Source: Acanthococcus lagerstroemiae
Taxonomy: Eukaryota > Arthropoda > Insecta > Hemiptera > Eriococcidae
Length of the DNA: 64,000 bases
NCBI GenBank assembly: GCA_031841125.1
Contig: CM063106.1
Location: 7,130,001 to 7,194,000 of the forward strand
Reading direction: 5' to 3'
This document shows, in pieces, positions 1 to 11,038 of the stretch. Below the pieces are notes generated by a model, which was not told the origin of the DNA, did not search any database, and saw only the letters and a program-made list of their open reading frames with translations. Within the stretch, counting starts at the first letter, position 1; each line of letters begins with the position of its first letter. The translations under genes were made by a program, and so were the position numbers.

Positions 1-1005
1 ATATCTTGAATTTTTTCCTAATCATCTATTTTTTAATATCTTCTCCAACATTTTTCTTCGCCAATTTTTGTATTTTAGTTAGCTTAGTTTTGTCCAATGG
101 TGTTTTTATTTCTATTTTTCCAAAGGTTATTCTTCCTGACTCGAGAGTCTGTTTTGAAAGCTTATCCCTGGTTTTCTCTTTAGTCCTCGTCACTCCAAAC
201 TCTCCAACCGTGTTTTTTAAAGCTTGGACCATACTGTCGTAGAAATTTTCCTCGACTTTCATTTCCTCTAGTACTGATTTTAGTTCCTGGCTTGTACCTT
301 ATTTCTTTCTGACTGGGATGTTCCACCTTCCTCTCTTTACCCTTCCTGTGATTTTTATACTGGACTCTCTGTGGGATGCTTAAACTACAGCGTGATATGC
401 GGTAGTCTGATGAGAAGCCAAATTTTGACAGTGTTGTTACATCTTTAACTACTGACAGGTCATTTATTAGTAGGTGATCAGTCTCATTTTCAGTTTTCCC
501 GTCTGGCGATATCCATGTCCATTTCCTTTTGACTTTTTTTTTTTTTTTTGTAACAAGTGTTCGCTGTACATAAGTTTAATTTTTGGGAAATTTCTACTAA
601 TCTTTCCCCCTTGTCGTTTCTCTCCCCCACACCAAATGGGACGCAGTGTTTTGAATTAGTCTCCCTTTCTACTTTTGCGTTGAAGTCCCCCATTATTACC
701 TGATAGTATTCCTTCTCTTTTTGACTTGTTGCCTCTAGCTCGTCATAAAATTTAACTGCTTCTGCCTTCTCTGCTCCGGCTATAGGTGCATACACTTGCA
801 AGATTAGCATTTTTGTCTTCCCATCTATTTTTAGTTTTAGTAGGCATATTCTTTCAGATATTATTTTAATCTCCACAATATTATTTTTGATATTTTTGTT
901 AATATAAAAACCCACCCCCTGTAACCTTTGTGGAACCAAAGTAGTGTAGATAGCTGCCTCTCCTCCTTTCTGCCAGTCTTTCTCCATATTTTCTAACTTC
1001 CGACA
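1..1005 (-). pseudogene. RTE-like LINE fragment: endonuclease domain and EN-RT linker
   Basis: Reading leftwards from about 987, the frame encodes the C-terminal two thirds of an apurinic-type LINE endonuclease. Visible blocks are GVGFYINK, LQVYAPIAG, the catalytic-site block GDFNAKV, and a C-terminal WTWISPDGK-type block. The block after the T-tract at 534-550 lies in another frame, so the homopolymer marks a frameshift. A lysine-rich linker with DNA-binding character follows at 26-262, still on the minus strand. The reverse transcriptase would come next but lies beyond the left edge. The N-terminal endonuclease strand is missing, so the copy is 5'-truncated near 1005. The same family recurs at 55.15-60.5 kb and 7.64-8.14 kb. 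Family assignment to the RTE/craniofin group rests on motif resemblance. Confidence 0.72.
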
Positions 1006-1442
1006 CGTTTTTTAAATAATTTTCGATATTACTTATCATTTTTTAAACATTTTTCTTGGTGTTCTCAGTTATAAATACATTTTATTAAAAAAGTCAATTT
1101 AATTTATGTGTGTGTATTGGAGAGGGGCAGACAAAACTCTTACGGCACTGCACCACTCCAAATGTCGGTAATAATTTTAGCGCCCATCCGCCCCTGAATC
1201 CAATAATAAATAAAGAATTAAAAATGAAAAATAAAAATAAAACTTAGGTACCAACATTAGGTGAAAATGTGAGTACTCTTCCCTGAGATAACTATTGTTA
1301 GGAATCTTCTGAATTATGAAATTTTCAACTTTTGCTGATTATATTTCTTTTTTCTAATTCTAAAAATAATCATAATTTGCATATTGGTAGAAAATCAACA
1401 GTTGACTCAGCGTAGCATATATTATTGTGGTCTACTGTGAAT
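1006..1442. other. AT-rich spacer, nothing recognised
   Basis: No coding frame, repeat boundary or RNA gene is visible here. The stretch separates the RTE-like fragment from the 3' tail of the next LINE. Confidence 0.6.
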
Positions 1443-1530
1443 GGTTATTTATTTATTTATTAGACATTTTTAAAGCCCACCTCGCAACAGCTCCTTATGG
1501 GCCAAAACAGCGTAGGGGCTAAATGAATAA

Positions 1531-1534
1531 TAAC

Positions 1535-1589
<55 letters not shown>

Positions 1590-1590
1590 G
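1531..1590. repeat. AAT/ATT microsatellite
   Basis: About 18 AAT units on the plus strand, lying inside the 3' untranslated tail of the minus-strand LINE. It probably grew from that element's 3' end. Confidence 0.9.
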
Positions 1591-1696
1591 TGGTAGTAGT
1601 AATTAAACTAAAGATAGAAATGGGACCGGGATCATGTGCGCAGGTGTGCGGGATGGGTGCCCCCTGATACTGCCCTTACTGCATATCAGTTTGATT

Positions 1697-4246
1697 TTAG
1701 GTATGCGTGAGTACTTCTAATATTTCTTTTTTAAACTTTTCTTTCTTCATATCAAATATGTCTATTTTCGAATTGATTTTTTCTACTTCATTATGCAATT
1801 CCATTGCTCGGTTAAGCGGAGTTTTTTGCGATTGTAATGTGCGCGCGCGGCTCGGGAGAAATAGTTGTCTTTTACGACCCTGTTTTCCAGGGACATACAG
1901 GTTTATCTGTTGCAAAAGGGAAGGGGCATTCGCCTTCCCGTGCAGTAGGTCGTGCAGCCATAATAGAGAGTAAAGTTTTCTTCTGTTTTTCAGAGATGTC
2001 AATTCATATCCCCGGATTAATTCACCATATTGTACTGCTGTGTCATAATATCCAAAATCTTTGTAGTAAAGAAACTTGAGAAATCGTTTTTGTATTCGTT
2101 CCAATTTGCTATCGTCGTTTTTTGTTGTTGGGTTCCATACATTCATTGCGTAGTCAATGTGCGATCTAACTAAGGAATAATACAGTGTTTTTAAGGTGTC
2201 TGTATTACGCAAGTATTTGGAGTGCCTGATGATAAGGCCCATGTTACGTTTCGCCCTACTTGCTACTAAATTTACCTGATTGGTGAATTTTAATTTTTGA
2301 TCCAAGATAACTCCCAAATCTCGCACTTGAGTACGGCTTTCTAATAGGACCCCATTTATACTGTACTGAGTTGTTAGAGGATTCAACTTGCGAGTGAAAG
2401 TAATTTTCGCACATTTTTTGATATTGAGTGGTAGTTTGTTCTGATCACTCCAAACTGCAAGATTATCGAGGTCTTTTTGTAGGTAGTGCGAATCATATTG
2501 AGTGTTAATCCGCCGAAATAATTTTAAATCGTCTGCATATAACAACACTTTAGAATGCTCCACAATTTTCTCAATATCATTTATATACAACAGAAATAAG
2601 TAGGGACCTAAATTGCTCCCTTGCGGAACTCCAGAAGGACATTCGTAAATAGCTGAATGTGAGCCTCCGTATGCTACATACTGTCTCCTAGTTTGTAAAT
2701 AAGATCGCAACAGTGATATAAGTGAATCAGAAAAACCCAACTTCTCTATTTTCCCTAACAAAATGTGGTGATTTACCTTATCGAGTGCCTTCTGGAAGTC
2801 CGTGTAGATAACGTCCACCTGTGCACTTTCATTAAAGGTCTGATGTATAAATTCTACAAGATCATGTAGATTTGTTTGCACAGATCTCGCGCGCATGAAA
2901 CCATGCTGATTTTGTGATATTAGATTGTCCGTTTGCCGATATAATTTCCTGAACAATACAGTTTCAAAAATCTTCGCGGGGACCGGAAGGATGGCAATGG
3001 GTCTGTAATTTGAGACATCACGATCTGCATTGCTTTTTGGAATAGGGGTGACCTTAGAAACCTTCCATATTTCTGGAAAAACCGAGGTTTGAAGAATCAC
3101 ATTAAATATATGTCTAAGAGGTTGTTGAATTAAATCCCCACATCCCTTGTACACATAGGGGGGTATATTATCCGGACCCAGGCATCGTTTGGGAGGGGTG
3201 GCTTGTACAGCTTCTTTAATGTCTTGACAAGATATTTCTGTGACAGATATATGAAAGGAACTGCAATTCGGTGTACTAATTGTGGCCGATTTGTCAGGTG
3301 ATTGTGATTTGGTATTGTCAAAAGTAGATATGAAGTGATTAGCGAAGGCCTCCGCAGCTTGGGTTGAATTAAGGCAACTCGATCCTTTATATTTCACCGC
3401 CGGTGACTTGGAACTGTCTTTTCGTTTGCCGTTTATGAATGTCCAAAAGGCTCGGGGGTCCAGCTGTAGTTTACATTCAACTAACTTCACATACGTTTTG
3501 TAAGCTTTCCTAATTAATCGCTTGCTGAGCAGCCTCAACTGTTTGTACTGAGATTGAAAAAATGGAGAGTTACTTTTCTTAAACTTCTTTCTGAATTTTT
3601 CTTTTTCTTTGATCACCTGTATTATTTCCCTGGTGAACCATGTCGGGTATTTCGCAATTTTTGACTTCTTTTGAGGCACGGTACTTCTAATGATAGAGAT
3701 AACCTTATTGTGGAAGTGTTCTGCTGCTAAATTGCTACCCTTCATTTGATACAGAGGTGCCCAATCTACCTCTTTAAGTCTATGATACAACCTAAGGAAA
3801 TCCGCTTTCGCATAATTGTATCTATGTTGCATGTGGTCCTCTACGGGTTTTTCATTTCTTACTTTATAATTTACATGAGATAACGGGTTATTAATTATCA
3901 AAGGTGGGTGGTATTTATCAGAATTTCCAACAACTGACAGTTCTCTGTACACTTCCGTTGTATCTACGCTACTGAAAACTAGATCAAGCGTTCTGTTTTG
4001 TTGATTCAAGACCGTATTGCATGATTTTAAGCCCATTATTTCTATAAGATCATATAAGAAAATTTCTCTGGGATTTGACGTTACACATATGGCCTCTTCT
4101 CTATATCGCTCATAGTTGAATGATGGAACATTAAAATCTCCTAATATCAAAAAATTGTTCGTTCTATCTGCGTAATCCAAGATTCGATCACAGGCTTCTT
4201 TATATACGCGGGAAGGCGTATTTGGTGGAAAATAGTACACGCCCAT
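1697..4246 (-). CDS. LINE ORF2: partial endonuclease plus complete reverse transcriptase
   Basis: This open frame of 849 codons encodes the part of a non-LTR retrotransposon protein that nicks target DNA and reverse-transcribes the element RNA in the nucleus. The endonuclease C-terminal half comes first (YYFPPN, then GDFN near residue 36). A basic linker follows at roughly 190-260. The RT domain starts near residue 350 with the KRCLGPDNIPP block and continues with NYRPIAILP, HGFMRARS, the first catalytic aspartate in TDFQKALD (near 480), SGVPQGSNLGP and the catalytic YADD near residue 569. The thumb region contains VRDLGVILD. The frame is undamaged from its ATG to its stop, which suggests a young copy. 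An in-frame stop just upstream, and loss of the EN N-terminus, mean it cannot encode a full protein. Closest resemblance is to Jockey/CR1-group elements of insects. Confidence 0.88.
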   Translation of the reverse strand: MGVYYFPPNTPSRVYKEACDRILDYADRTNNFLILGDFNVPSFNYERYREEAICVTSNPREIFLYDLIEIMGLKSCNTVLNQQNRTLDLVFSSVDTTEVYRELSVVGNSDKYHPPLIINNPLSHVNYKVRNEKPVEDHMQHRYNYAKADFLRLYHRLKEVDWAPLYQMKGSNLAAEHFHNKVISIIRSTVPQKKSKIAKYPTWFTREIIQVIKEKEKFRKKFKKSNSPFFQSQYKQLRLLSKRLIRKAYKTYVKLVECKLQLDPRAFWTFINGKRKDSSKSPAVKYKGSSCLNSTQAAEAFANHFISTFDNTKSQSPDKSATISTPNCSSFHISVTEISCQDIKEAVQATPPKRCLGPDNIPPYVYKGCGDLIQQPLRHIFNVILQTSVFPEIWKVSKVTPIPKSNADRDVSNYRPIAILPVPAKIFETVLFRKLYRQTDNLISQNQHGFMRARSVQTNLHDLVEFIHQTFNESAQVDVIYTDFQKALDKVNHHILLGKIEKLGFSDSLISLLRSYLQTRRQYVAYGGSHSAIYECPSGVPQGSNLGPYLFLLYINDIEKIVEHSKVLLYADDLKLFRRINTQYDSHYLQKDLDNLAVWSDQNKLPLNIKKCAKITFTRKLNPLTTQYSINGVLLESRTQVRDLGVILDQKLKFTNQVNLVASRAKRNMGLIIRHSKYLRNTDTLKTLYYSLVRSHIDYAMNVWNPTTKNDDSKLERIQKRFLKFLYYKDFGYYDTAVQYGELIRGYELTSLKNRRKLYSLLWLHDLLHGKANAPSLLQQINLYVPGKQGRKRQLFLPSRARTLQSQKTPLNRAMELHNEVEKINSKIDIFDMKKEKFKKEILEVLTHT

Positions 4247-4400
4247 ATATAATGTTTCGTTATATTATGTACTAGCCAACTTACAAGCCCAGAGCTGAAC
4301 TATTATGATGTTTGGACGGTTATTGTTTGAGCCGGGCTCTATTATAGCGAGATCTTTTCATCAGTCTTTAAGCTGTGGCCAAATTTACTAACCAGGAAAT

Positions 4401-5507
4401 TAGCAGTTTCTTACTGAATCTCGTCGTTAGTTGGGCGACCTTAATTTTGATAATCGGACGAACTGGTTGGGAAATCGTGATTCGAATACCTGTATCAGTA
4501 TTGGCGACTTTCCGACTATGTTGATCGGATTACCGCCAATACAAAAGAGAACGTGTACTTCGCCAACTCGTTAGCCGTTGCTCATTGATTAATGCGTTGT
4601 ACGTCAATGCGCGATTAATCACACCCGATGCACTTACGTAATCAGAATTTGTGACCCGCGGCGAGCACATCAGTAGCACTCCCAAGTTCTGACAAGCATA
4701 CGCGGATTTTCTCATGTGAAAAATTCAATATCAATAAATTGTGCGCGCGTTTAGAAATTTTCAACCGTTTTCGCATGTCACTGCGGAAACACAATTGATT
4801 TTGGAAAAAAAAAAAGAGAGGGAGAAAGAGAGCGAGAGAGAGAAAAAAGTCGGAAAACGACGAGTATTTTAAATGTAGACTGATAGATTTAAATTACGCC
4901 GATAGGTGGAATGGAAAATGCTCGTGTCACTTACAAGCGCTAATTTTCCTGGTAGCCCTTGACTCAGTGTGTAATTTTTCAGCACTGCGTGGATAATCTC
5001 GTTTCGGAAACGCGATACGTCTGTATAAAAGGTACTTCTGGAAGGTCTTTTTTTATTGAAGTTTTCTTCATATTGATAGGTTGCTCCACTAATGTAAATT
5101 CTTTCTTGTAATTAACAGAAAATCCACAGAACTGTAACTGGATCGGATAATTTTATCCGGTACTGTGGGGAATGTTCAATAAAAATCGGTCATATACAAA
5201 GGAACCTCATAGAAAATAGAAGCACCGATTTAGGATTGATACGGGATGCAAAGAAGCTTTTTTGTAGCAGAGAGGTTGGGTTACTCATTATAAATTACCA
5301 CTGTTCAATTTTTCTGACTGTTCCTCGCTGGGAGTAATTTTACCAAGTAATAAACGTGTCTAAAAAGAGTGTCGCTTCATATTTCTCCACCGGTGCTTCC
5401 CTGGTACAGCTATATGCGACCAGTAGCTGGTGGATAGGACGCCATTTACTCGTATGTACCGAAAACGGAAATTTTCGTGGTTTTCTTTGTATTTCCCACT
5501 AAATTTT
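4401..5507. other. Spacer with a GA-rich tract
   Basis: No gene is recognised. An A/GA-rich low-complexity tract lies at about 4805-4848. The rest is ordinary mixed sequence with no visible repeat boundaries. Confidence 0.55.
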
Positions 5508-5712
5508 TTCTTTCGATATAGAAATGAACCTCTGGAAATTTCAGCCAAATTGAATAATATTAGTTCGTGCCGACTTTTGAGCTTAAAGTTTGAAAAACGC
5601 GTGTTCGAGCACGCCCGTAGGCGTCGCGGTTGCCATCGCCTGGCGCTCCGCGTAACGCAGCGATGAACCTACGCGCGCCGCATTGAAACACTGAGATCGT
5701 TACTTCATGCCA
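5508..5712 (+). repeat. Dispersed ~205-bp repeat, copy 1
   Basis: This stretch matches the reverse complement of 12290-12505 over almost its whole length. Shared blocks include GTTTGAAAAACGCGTG-like sequence, GTTGCCATCGCCTGGCGC and GCGATGAACCTACGCG. It is moderately GC-rich compared with its surroundings. No coding content or terminal repeats are evident, so it may be part of a longer unknown element. Confidence 0.7.
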
Positions 5713-5784
5713 GGTATTTATTCCTTTGCTCTCCAAATCAACAGATTTTTTCCTATTACCATTGTGAGTCTTTATTATTGGTGT

Positions 5785-7634
5785 GTGGTGGGACGTATGG
5801 CGATGCACGCATGCCAAAGTGGCCCCTATGACACCGCACCCCCGGCCACAGGAACTACCCTTTCGAGCATCGCGTCAGTGACCGGAGGGACGCCTTGGAG
5901 CCGAGCCCGAGCCCCCATTTCTACGTGCCGGAACGGTGCGCGCGTCCTACCAGGGCCATCATGGGGTTCCCTACTGACCAAGGTCCGCACTCCCTGAGCG
6001 CTCGCCTGGAAATTTCAAGTCCCCCACGGCCGGACGCGCTGCCTCTCTTCACTCACCCCTCACCTCCTCGTGTTGGTCCGTGTGTCGACGCAGGCAGGTG
6101 GTGACGACGGGTGAGCCCTGCCGGTGGGTCCGCAGTGCAGCTGCAGCAGCTCTTCTCTAGGATGGTACAGAGTTTTCCTCCTGTTCGATGGTGTGGGCCG
6201 AGCTTGCTGAATCGCCGGCCCTCTGTCTCGACCACTCCGTCTGCATCTTCTTCTTCATGATGGCCGAGACAAAGGCCGACACCCGGTTCCAACTGCTTCC
6301 GTTCTTCATCATCTCCGGAACCAGGGTATCCGGCACGAGACGGCTGATCACGCCGACGTCGTCGTCTTCTTCTTCATCGTCGCCGCCGGGATCGATCGCT
6401 GTTGTGGGCGTCCCGCGCCCTCTCCTGCTCCCAGGCCTCATACTCGAATAGGGTGTGCTAAGGTGTGTCCTCCGCCCCTCGATCACAGTGCGCACACACG
6501 AGGCTCGGCGTTATCGACATCCGATGTAGGTACGTGCCGAAGCACCCGTGGCCGCTCAATACTTGGGTAAGGTGGAAGTTAAGCGCTCCGTATGTTCTTC
6601 CTACCCATCCGTCGAGGTCGCGTATCAGCGCTCGGGTCCACTCGCCCTTGGTCGAATGGGCGAGCGCGTCCTTCCACTTCCGAAGCGTGTCCTGCTGGAT
6701 GACTCGCTTGACCCGAAGTGCCTCCCGTTTCATCTTCGCTTTCTTCTTCGCATCGTATACCGCCGGAATTTCTCCGACCTTGAGTTCGATCGGCGGTATA
6801 CGCGCTAACACGCCTACTGCATCCGCAGAAACAGTGCGGTACGCACTGACACACCTCATCGCAGCTTTTTGCTGGATCTTCTCCATCTCTGCTCTCCTGT
6901 ATGGTATATCGATGGCGTCGGCGAATACTGGCGTCCCGTATAGGAGGACCAACATGATGACGTTCACGTACATCCTACGTCGTTGCTCTCTCGGCCCCCC
7001 TAGGTTCGACATCAGACGGGACAGCTGGCCGGCTACTCGATCCGCCTTCTCAGCTGCCCGTCGGAAGTGCTCTCGGAAATGCAACTTCCCGTCTAACCAC
7101 AGCCCCAGGTACTTCAGAGCTGTACAGAGCCCAATATCCACACCTTTTAGGACGAAAATGGGTGGGCGGTACTTGCGTCGCGTCGTGAACATAACCGCTT
7201 CTGTCTTCTGAGCCGCTAAGCACAGCCCCGCCGACTCGATCCAGTGGGTCAGCATCTCTAACGTCTGAATCACTCGTCGCGTGACCTCTGCTGTTGTCTC
7301 CGCCTGGCACACCACCAGCGTGTCGTCGGCGCAGCAGATCAGCTTTACGCTTGGTGGTAGTGCCAGCCTCAGCATCCCGTTGAACGCGACGTTCCACAGG
7401 GTAGGTCCGAGTACTGATCCCTGAAGAACGCTGCAGGGCATCTCCCGTGTGATTGGTCCGGCCGCCGACTCCATCTCTATCCGGCGACCGGAGAATTAGC
7501 TTCTGATGATGCGCACGAGGTAACCAGGTACCCGCGCCAACTCCAACGCCTCCATGATATGCGTATACGGAATGGAGTTGAACGCGTTCTTGATGTCGAA
7601 ACTGCCGCTCGCGGATCGCCTTCTGCGCCAGAGA
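5785..7634 (-). mobile_element. R1-like LINE, copy A, 5'-truncated 3' half
   Basis: The region is GC-rich compared with its flanks and is read leftwards. It holds RT motif A (FDIKNAFNS near 7590), the RT core, the thumb and a C-terminal domain, then a 3' untranslated region whose last block (CGTATGGCGATGCACGCATG on the plus strand) is shared with copy B near 27933. The 5' break near 7634 abuts a plus-strand RTE-like fragment. Family placement in the R1 clade rests on the order and wording of the motifs. Confidence 0.85.
6458..7474 (-). pseudogene. R1-like reverse transcriptase, C-terminal half
   Basis: A 338-codon open stretch begins just after an in-frame TAA near 7500 that separates it from the motif A segment (IIRS-stop-FSGRR). 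It contains a QGSVLGPTLWN block, CADD at the second catalytic motif (cysteine where aromatic FADD/YADD is usual, both aspartates kept), a LKYLGLWLDGKL block, and a C-terminal cysteine-histidine knuckle (CAHCDRGAEDT). Past the end a frameshift moves the C-terminal domain into another frame at 6157-6495, recognisable from DVGVISRLVPDTLVPEM and WNRVSAFVSAIM. With one stop and one frameshift the copy is dead. The parallel copy B at 28-36 kb shows the same C-terminal sequence. Confidence 0.85.
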
Positions 7635-7639
7635 GTCTT

Positions 7640-8138
7640 TATTATTGTTTCATTGAGTAAAACAGAAATAAAGTTAGAATATAACAAGCTACGAGAGCTT
7701 TTTTTCAAAAAGGAGACAAATTTAGGGCAAATACGGATTTAAAAGTAAGACCAGATTCCTTTGAACGTATATTTGGAGTGTAATATTGTATGGATGTGAG
7801 ACTTGAACAACAAAAACTTGAGGGAAAAAAAAAGGATAGAAGATTTTGAAATGTGGCGTTATCGGAGAATGTTGAAATTCAAATGGAGAGAAAAGATCAG
7901 GAATAAGGAAGTGCTGAAGCGAATAGAAAGGGAAAGAGAAGAATTAAAATGATAGGTCCTAATACAAGACATTCCGCTAGGATATTGTTATTATTGCTGG
8001 AGGAAATAGCTGAGAGAAAGAACTGGAAAAGGAGGCGAAAATTGAGCTACGAAAAGAGATAATGAAGGATACAAAGTGCGAATCCTTCTCAGAAATGAAA
8101 AGATTAGCACAGGAGAACGAACAGTAGAGAGATTACGC
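7640..8138 (+). pseudogene. RTE-like LINE, 3' terminal fragment
   Basis: This is a degenerate plus-strand copy of the C-terminal region seen again at 60050-60510. Both contain the series for LKVR, then a cysteine-containing CETW-like block, a FEMWRYRRMLKFKW-type block, RNKEVLKR and a tail encoding KCESFSEMKRLAQE. Stops and indels are frequent. It abuts the 5' break of the R1-like copy A in head-to-head orientation, so the two LINE pieces were joined by insertion or rearrangement. Confidence 0.75.
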
Positions 8139-8265
8139 AATGTGTCAGTTTAGAAATGAAGAGATTTTGGTGAAAATATGCGTGAAATCTTCACCAACTG
8201 ATCCGATGGTACATTTAAAGTATAGAAATATCGGGGAGACTCGGGCAAGTGGAACCACATAAATA

Positions 8266-9551
8266 CAGGGTGTCTGAGTTTCGGTTGCTAAGCGGGGAGG
8301 AATGAATAATACTTGAATAGACAAAGCAAAAGTGTTATTATAACCTTTTTTTTTGCCTAATCACAAAATTGAAGGCGCCGCATCTTTGTAAAAATCGAAA
8401 AATTCACTAATTTTGACCTATTACAAAAATTACGAGTAATGATATGTTGCCCAGTCTACAATGATGCCATGGTACAGCATTCACTTAGAGTAACAAAACA
8501 AGTTATTACGATATCCGGCCTGCTCTGAAAATTTAAGCAGGTAAATGACATCCAAAATTCAGAAATTTCTATTTTGTACAAAATTGTGCAAAAAACCTAC
8601 TTTTACTGAATCTCAACATGAATAACCAAAGGCCGGCGTACAGTTCTCATTATCAAAACTGGTAGCCCTGATTCAGATGAACAAAAAATCATACCACTAT
8701 CTCCTTCCAGTTTTCAGAATTAATTTAAAAAGTTAAGACGCGTTGAAGTACTTTCAAATTTCAAAAAAACAGAAAATTTAACTCGCCCTAAAAATTAAAC
8801 TGTTAGGGGGAAGGCTATTTGGTTTCTAGGCTCCGCTCAAAAGTAAGTTTCCCTAAATTCGTAGGCAGAAACAAAAATTTGTATTCCAGTGCCTATTTTA
8901 TGGTGGTTAGACAACTAGTTCAACAGATGGAGTCTTTATGTAACGCCAGTCATTCATTCAGGCATCACGACTATTGAAAGTTACAATAAATTAGAAGCGT
9001 TTGTTATTTTTCTTTTTTTTTTTTTCTTTCTTCTTTGATCATAAGGTTCATTTTTCGATCATTTCAGAAGCTTCATGAACTTCAACGCGACATAACTTTT
9101 TAAATTCTAAAAACTGGAAGGAGATAGTGGTATGATTTTTTGTTCATCTGAATCAGGGCTACCAGTTTTGATAATGAGAACTGTACACCGGCCTTTGGTT
9201 ATTCATGTTGGGGTTCAGTAAAAGTAAGCTTTTTGCACAATTTTGTAAAAAATTGAAATTTCTGAATTTTGGATGCCATTTACCTGCTTAAATTTTCAGA
9301 GCAGGCCGGATATCGTAATAACTTGTTTTGTTACTCTAAGTGAGTGCTGTAACATGGCATCATTGTAGACTGGGCAACATCATTACTCGTGATTTTTATA
9401 ATGGGTCAAAATTGGTGCATTTTTCGATTTTTACAAAGATGCGGCGCCCTCAATTTTGTGATTAGGCAAAAGGTGATAATAACACTTTTGCTTTGTCTAC
9501 TCAAGTGCTATTCATTCCTCCCCGCTCAGCAACCGAAAATCGGACACCCTG
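8266..9551. mobile_element. Fold-back element with ~480-bp inverted arms and TA target duplication
   Basis: The left arm (about 8266-8745) is repeated inverted as the right arm (about 9085-9551). Matching marks include CAGGGTGTC at both tips, AGGCGCCGCATCTTTG, CCGGCCTGCTCTGAAAATTT and ACTGGAAGGAGATAGTGGTA. Both tips are flanked by TA (8264-8265 and 9552-9553), as for Tc1/mariner-type insertions. The 340-bp loop has no transposase-like frame, so this is a large non-autonomous element. Any transcript across it could fold into a long hairpin RNA. Arms differ by scattered substitutions, so it is not brand new. Confidence 0.88.
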
Positions 9552-9553
9552 TA

Positions 9554-10436
9554 TAAGGAACTGTAAAACTCTTTTCGATACTTGGAAACCTTAGGAGAAT
9601 ACATTTCTAAATCGAGTACACCTAAGTTTCAATTAATATTCGTTTTTATTGAATTCTAGCGTGTTATCGTTTCAAATTTGAGTTTTTTCAGAATTCCTTT
9701 TTTTGGCCTCTCTCAAAAAGCCCGGGCAAGAGGAACCTTGATGATCAGGCAGAAGGAACTGTTTACAAAATAGTATTTTTGAAGTAGTAGTTAGTTCAAA
9801 AATCGTGTAAACTTGTTACATAATTATGAATTTAATTTACTGACACGTCGTTTTGAGGGAGTAAGACAAAAATCGCAAACATAAAATCCAGTGCCAGAAT
9901 AAGAGATACAGACGTCATGAGCTTGCGGTGCTCTCCACCGCGATCGACTTTTTTAAGGTTCGCGAATTCTTTTGTAAATATTTTTTTATTGTATATTTAT
10001 TGTTACCTGTCCTGCCAAGCCAGTCTTCCTCACCTGTGCATTTTACCTGTGCATCTCTACATCGAATCGCTTCTTCCTTTCTTTTCCAGGAATCTTTTCC
10101 TTTCTCCTTTCTTTTCCTCACGCTATTCTTCCACCCACGTAATTTTTAAACCTCGTTGTCCGGCTAGGCAGTGACTCGATGTTCGTGGATCAGTCGTTTT
10201 TTGGAGTCGTCTCATGCGCTCGCTACATCTTCTCCATTTTCTCTCGCGAAACTTCAAAATACACGCGTACTACTTAACACGAATTTTTGAACTTCTTCTT
10301 TTTAATGGTGTAAACTCGGGCCCAAGCAGCTAAAAACCCCGAAAGCTCAATTCGAGCACATATCACATTTGCAGCCAGGCCGCTCTATATTCCGACATAG
10401 ATGAGTCACAAACTAGACAGGGTTTTGGGTCATCTT
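9554..10436. other. Spacer, no gene recognised
   Basis: AT-rich sequence with a T/C-rich stretch around 10060-10130. Short open frames on both strands here look like chance frames in pyrimidine-rich DNA. Confidence 0.5.
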
Positions 10437-10670
10437 TAGGGGCGAAACTATAGGGGGGTTTGCGCGTTGAAACACACCCCCCGGTGATTTGGCAGTCGGC
10501 GAATTTTCAAACTATTCACTTGAATTTTTCACTTTTTATAAATACTTGTTTGTTTATTTCTTTTTTCAATCGAAAAATATTTCTATTAAAAAATCGGCAA
10601 ACTTTTTATTTATTTTTTTAAATTTTGTCGGCGAATTTTTAGTTTAAAAAAAAATATTTGTCCGCAAGTG
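10437..10670 (+). repeat. Dispersed ~235-bp repeat, copy 1
   Basis: Resembles 11545-11780 in the same orientation. Shared features in order are a GGGGCGAAACTA-like start, a C-run, GGCAGTCGGC, then GAATTTTCAAACT and CACTTGAATTTTTCAC, and a shared AT-rich tail ending near ATATTTGTC. No coding content. Confidence 0.65.
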
Positions 10671-10792
10671 AAAGGTTGAAAGAAAGTTGAAATTCGGAAG
10701 ACATTTCGAAAATCTGAAAGTCGGTGGCAAACGTGGAATATCGAATGTCAGTGACTCTTCTGTTTTTACTAGATTCTCTGTTCGACCTAGAA

Positions 10793-11038
10793 CAGGGGCG
10801 GAAATAAGAGGAGGCCAAGCCCCCCTTCTACGGTTTTAAAATTAGCCCCCTTAAATTAAATTTTTTAAATTAATCTTAATACCGAAAGTCTTTTTCTTTT
10901 TCTTACAAAGGAAGTATCACAGAAAAAAAGTCGATTTTTATAGTTTTTTTTTGAAGGGCTCTGATTTTTGAATTTTTAGAAAATTTTTTAGGCGTTGCAG
11001 CTTCAGCCCCCCAAGTTTTCGCTCTATTTTCGTCTCTG
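10793..11038. mobile_element. Candidate hAT-type MITE
   Basis: The tips CAGGGGCGGAAATA and TATTTTCGTCTCTG form imperfect terminal inverted repeats around an AT-rich, C-run-containing interior with no coding frame. Flanking sequences CCTAGAAC and GCTAGAGC agree at six of eight positions but do not sit exactly at the CAG boundary, so the target duplication is only suggestive. Confidence 0.45.

Larger units (their letters stand above)
1444..4400 (-). mobile_element. Jockey/CR1-group LINE, 5'-truncated, with simple-repeat tail
   Basis: The element is read leftwards. Its 3' end is marked by an untranslated stretch, an ATT-repeat tract at 1531-1590 and a terminal AATAAATAAAT tail near 1444-1465. 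The 5' boundary is uncertain. In-frame endonuclease sequence continues upstream of 4246 through one stop codon (TAA near 4264), as PNIIIVQLWACKLAS, and fades out by about 4400. The N-terminal endonuclease half and ORF1 are absent, typical of incomplete target-primed reverse transcription. I found no clear target-site duplication. Confidence 0.8.

Noticed and set aside
6465..7211. 248-codon plus-strand open frame
   Set aside because: Exact antisense of the R1-like RT, which has clear motifs on the minus strand.
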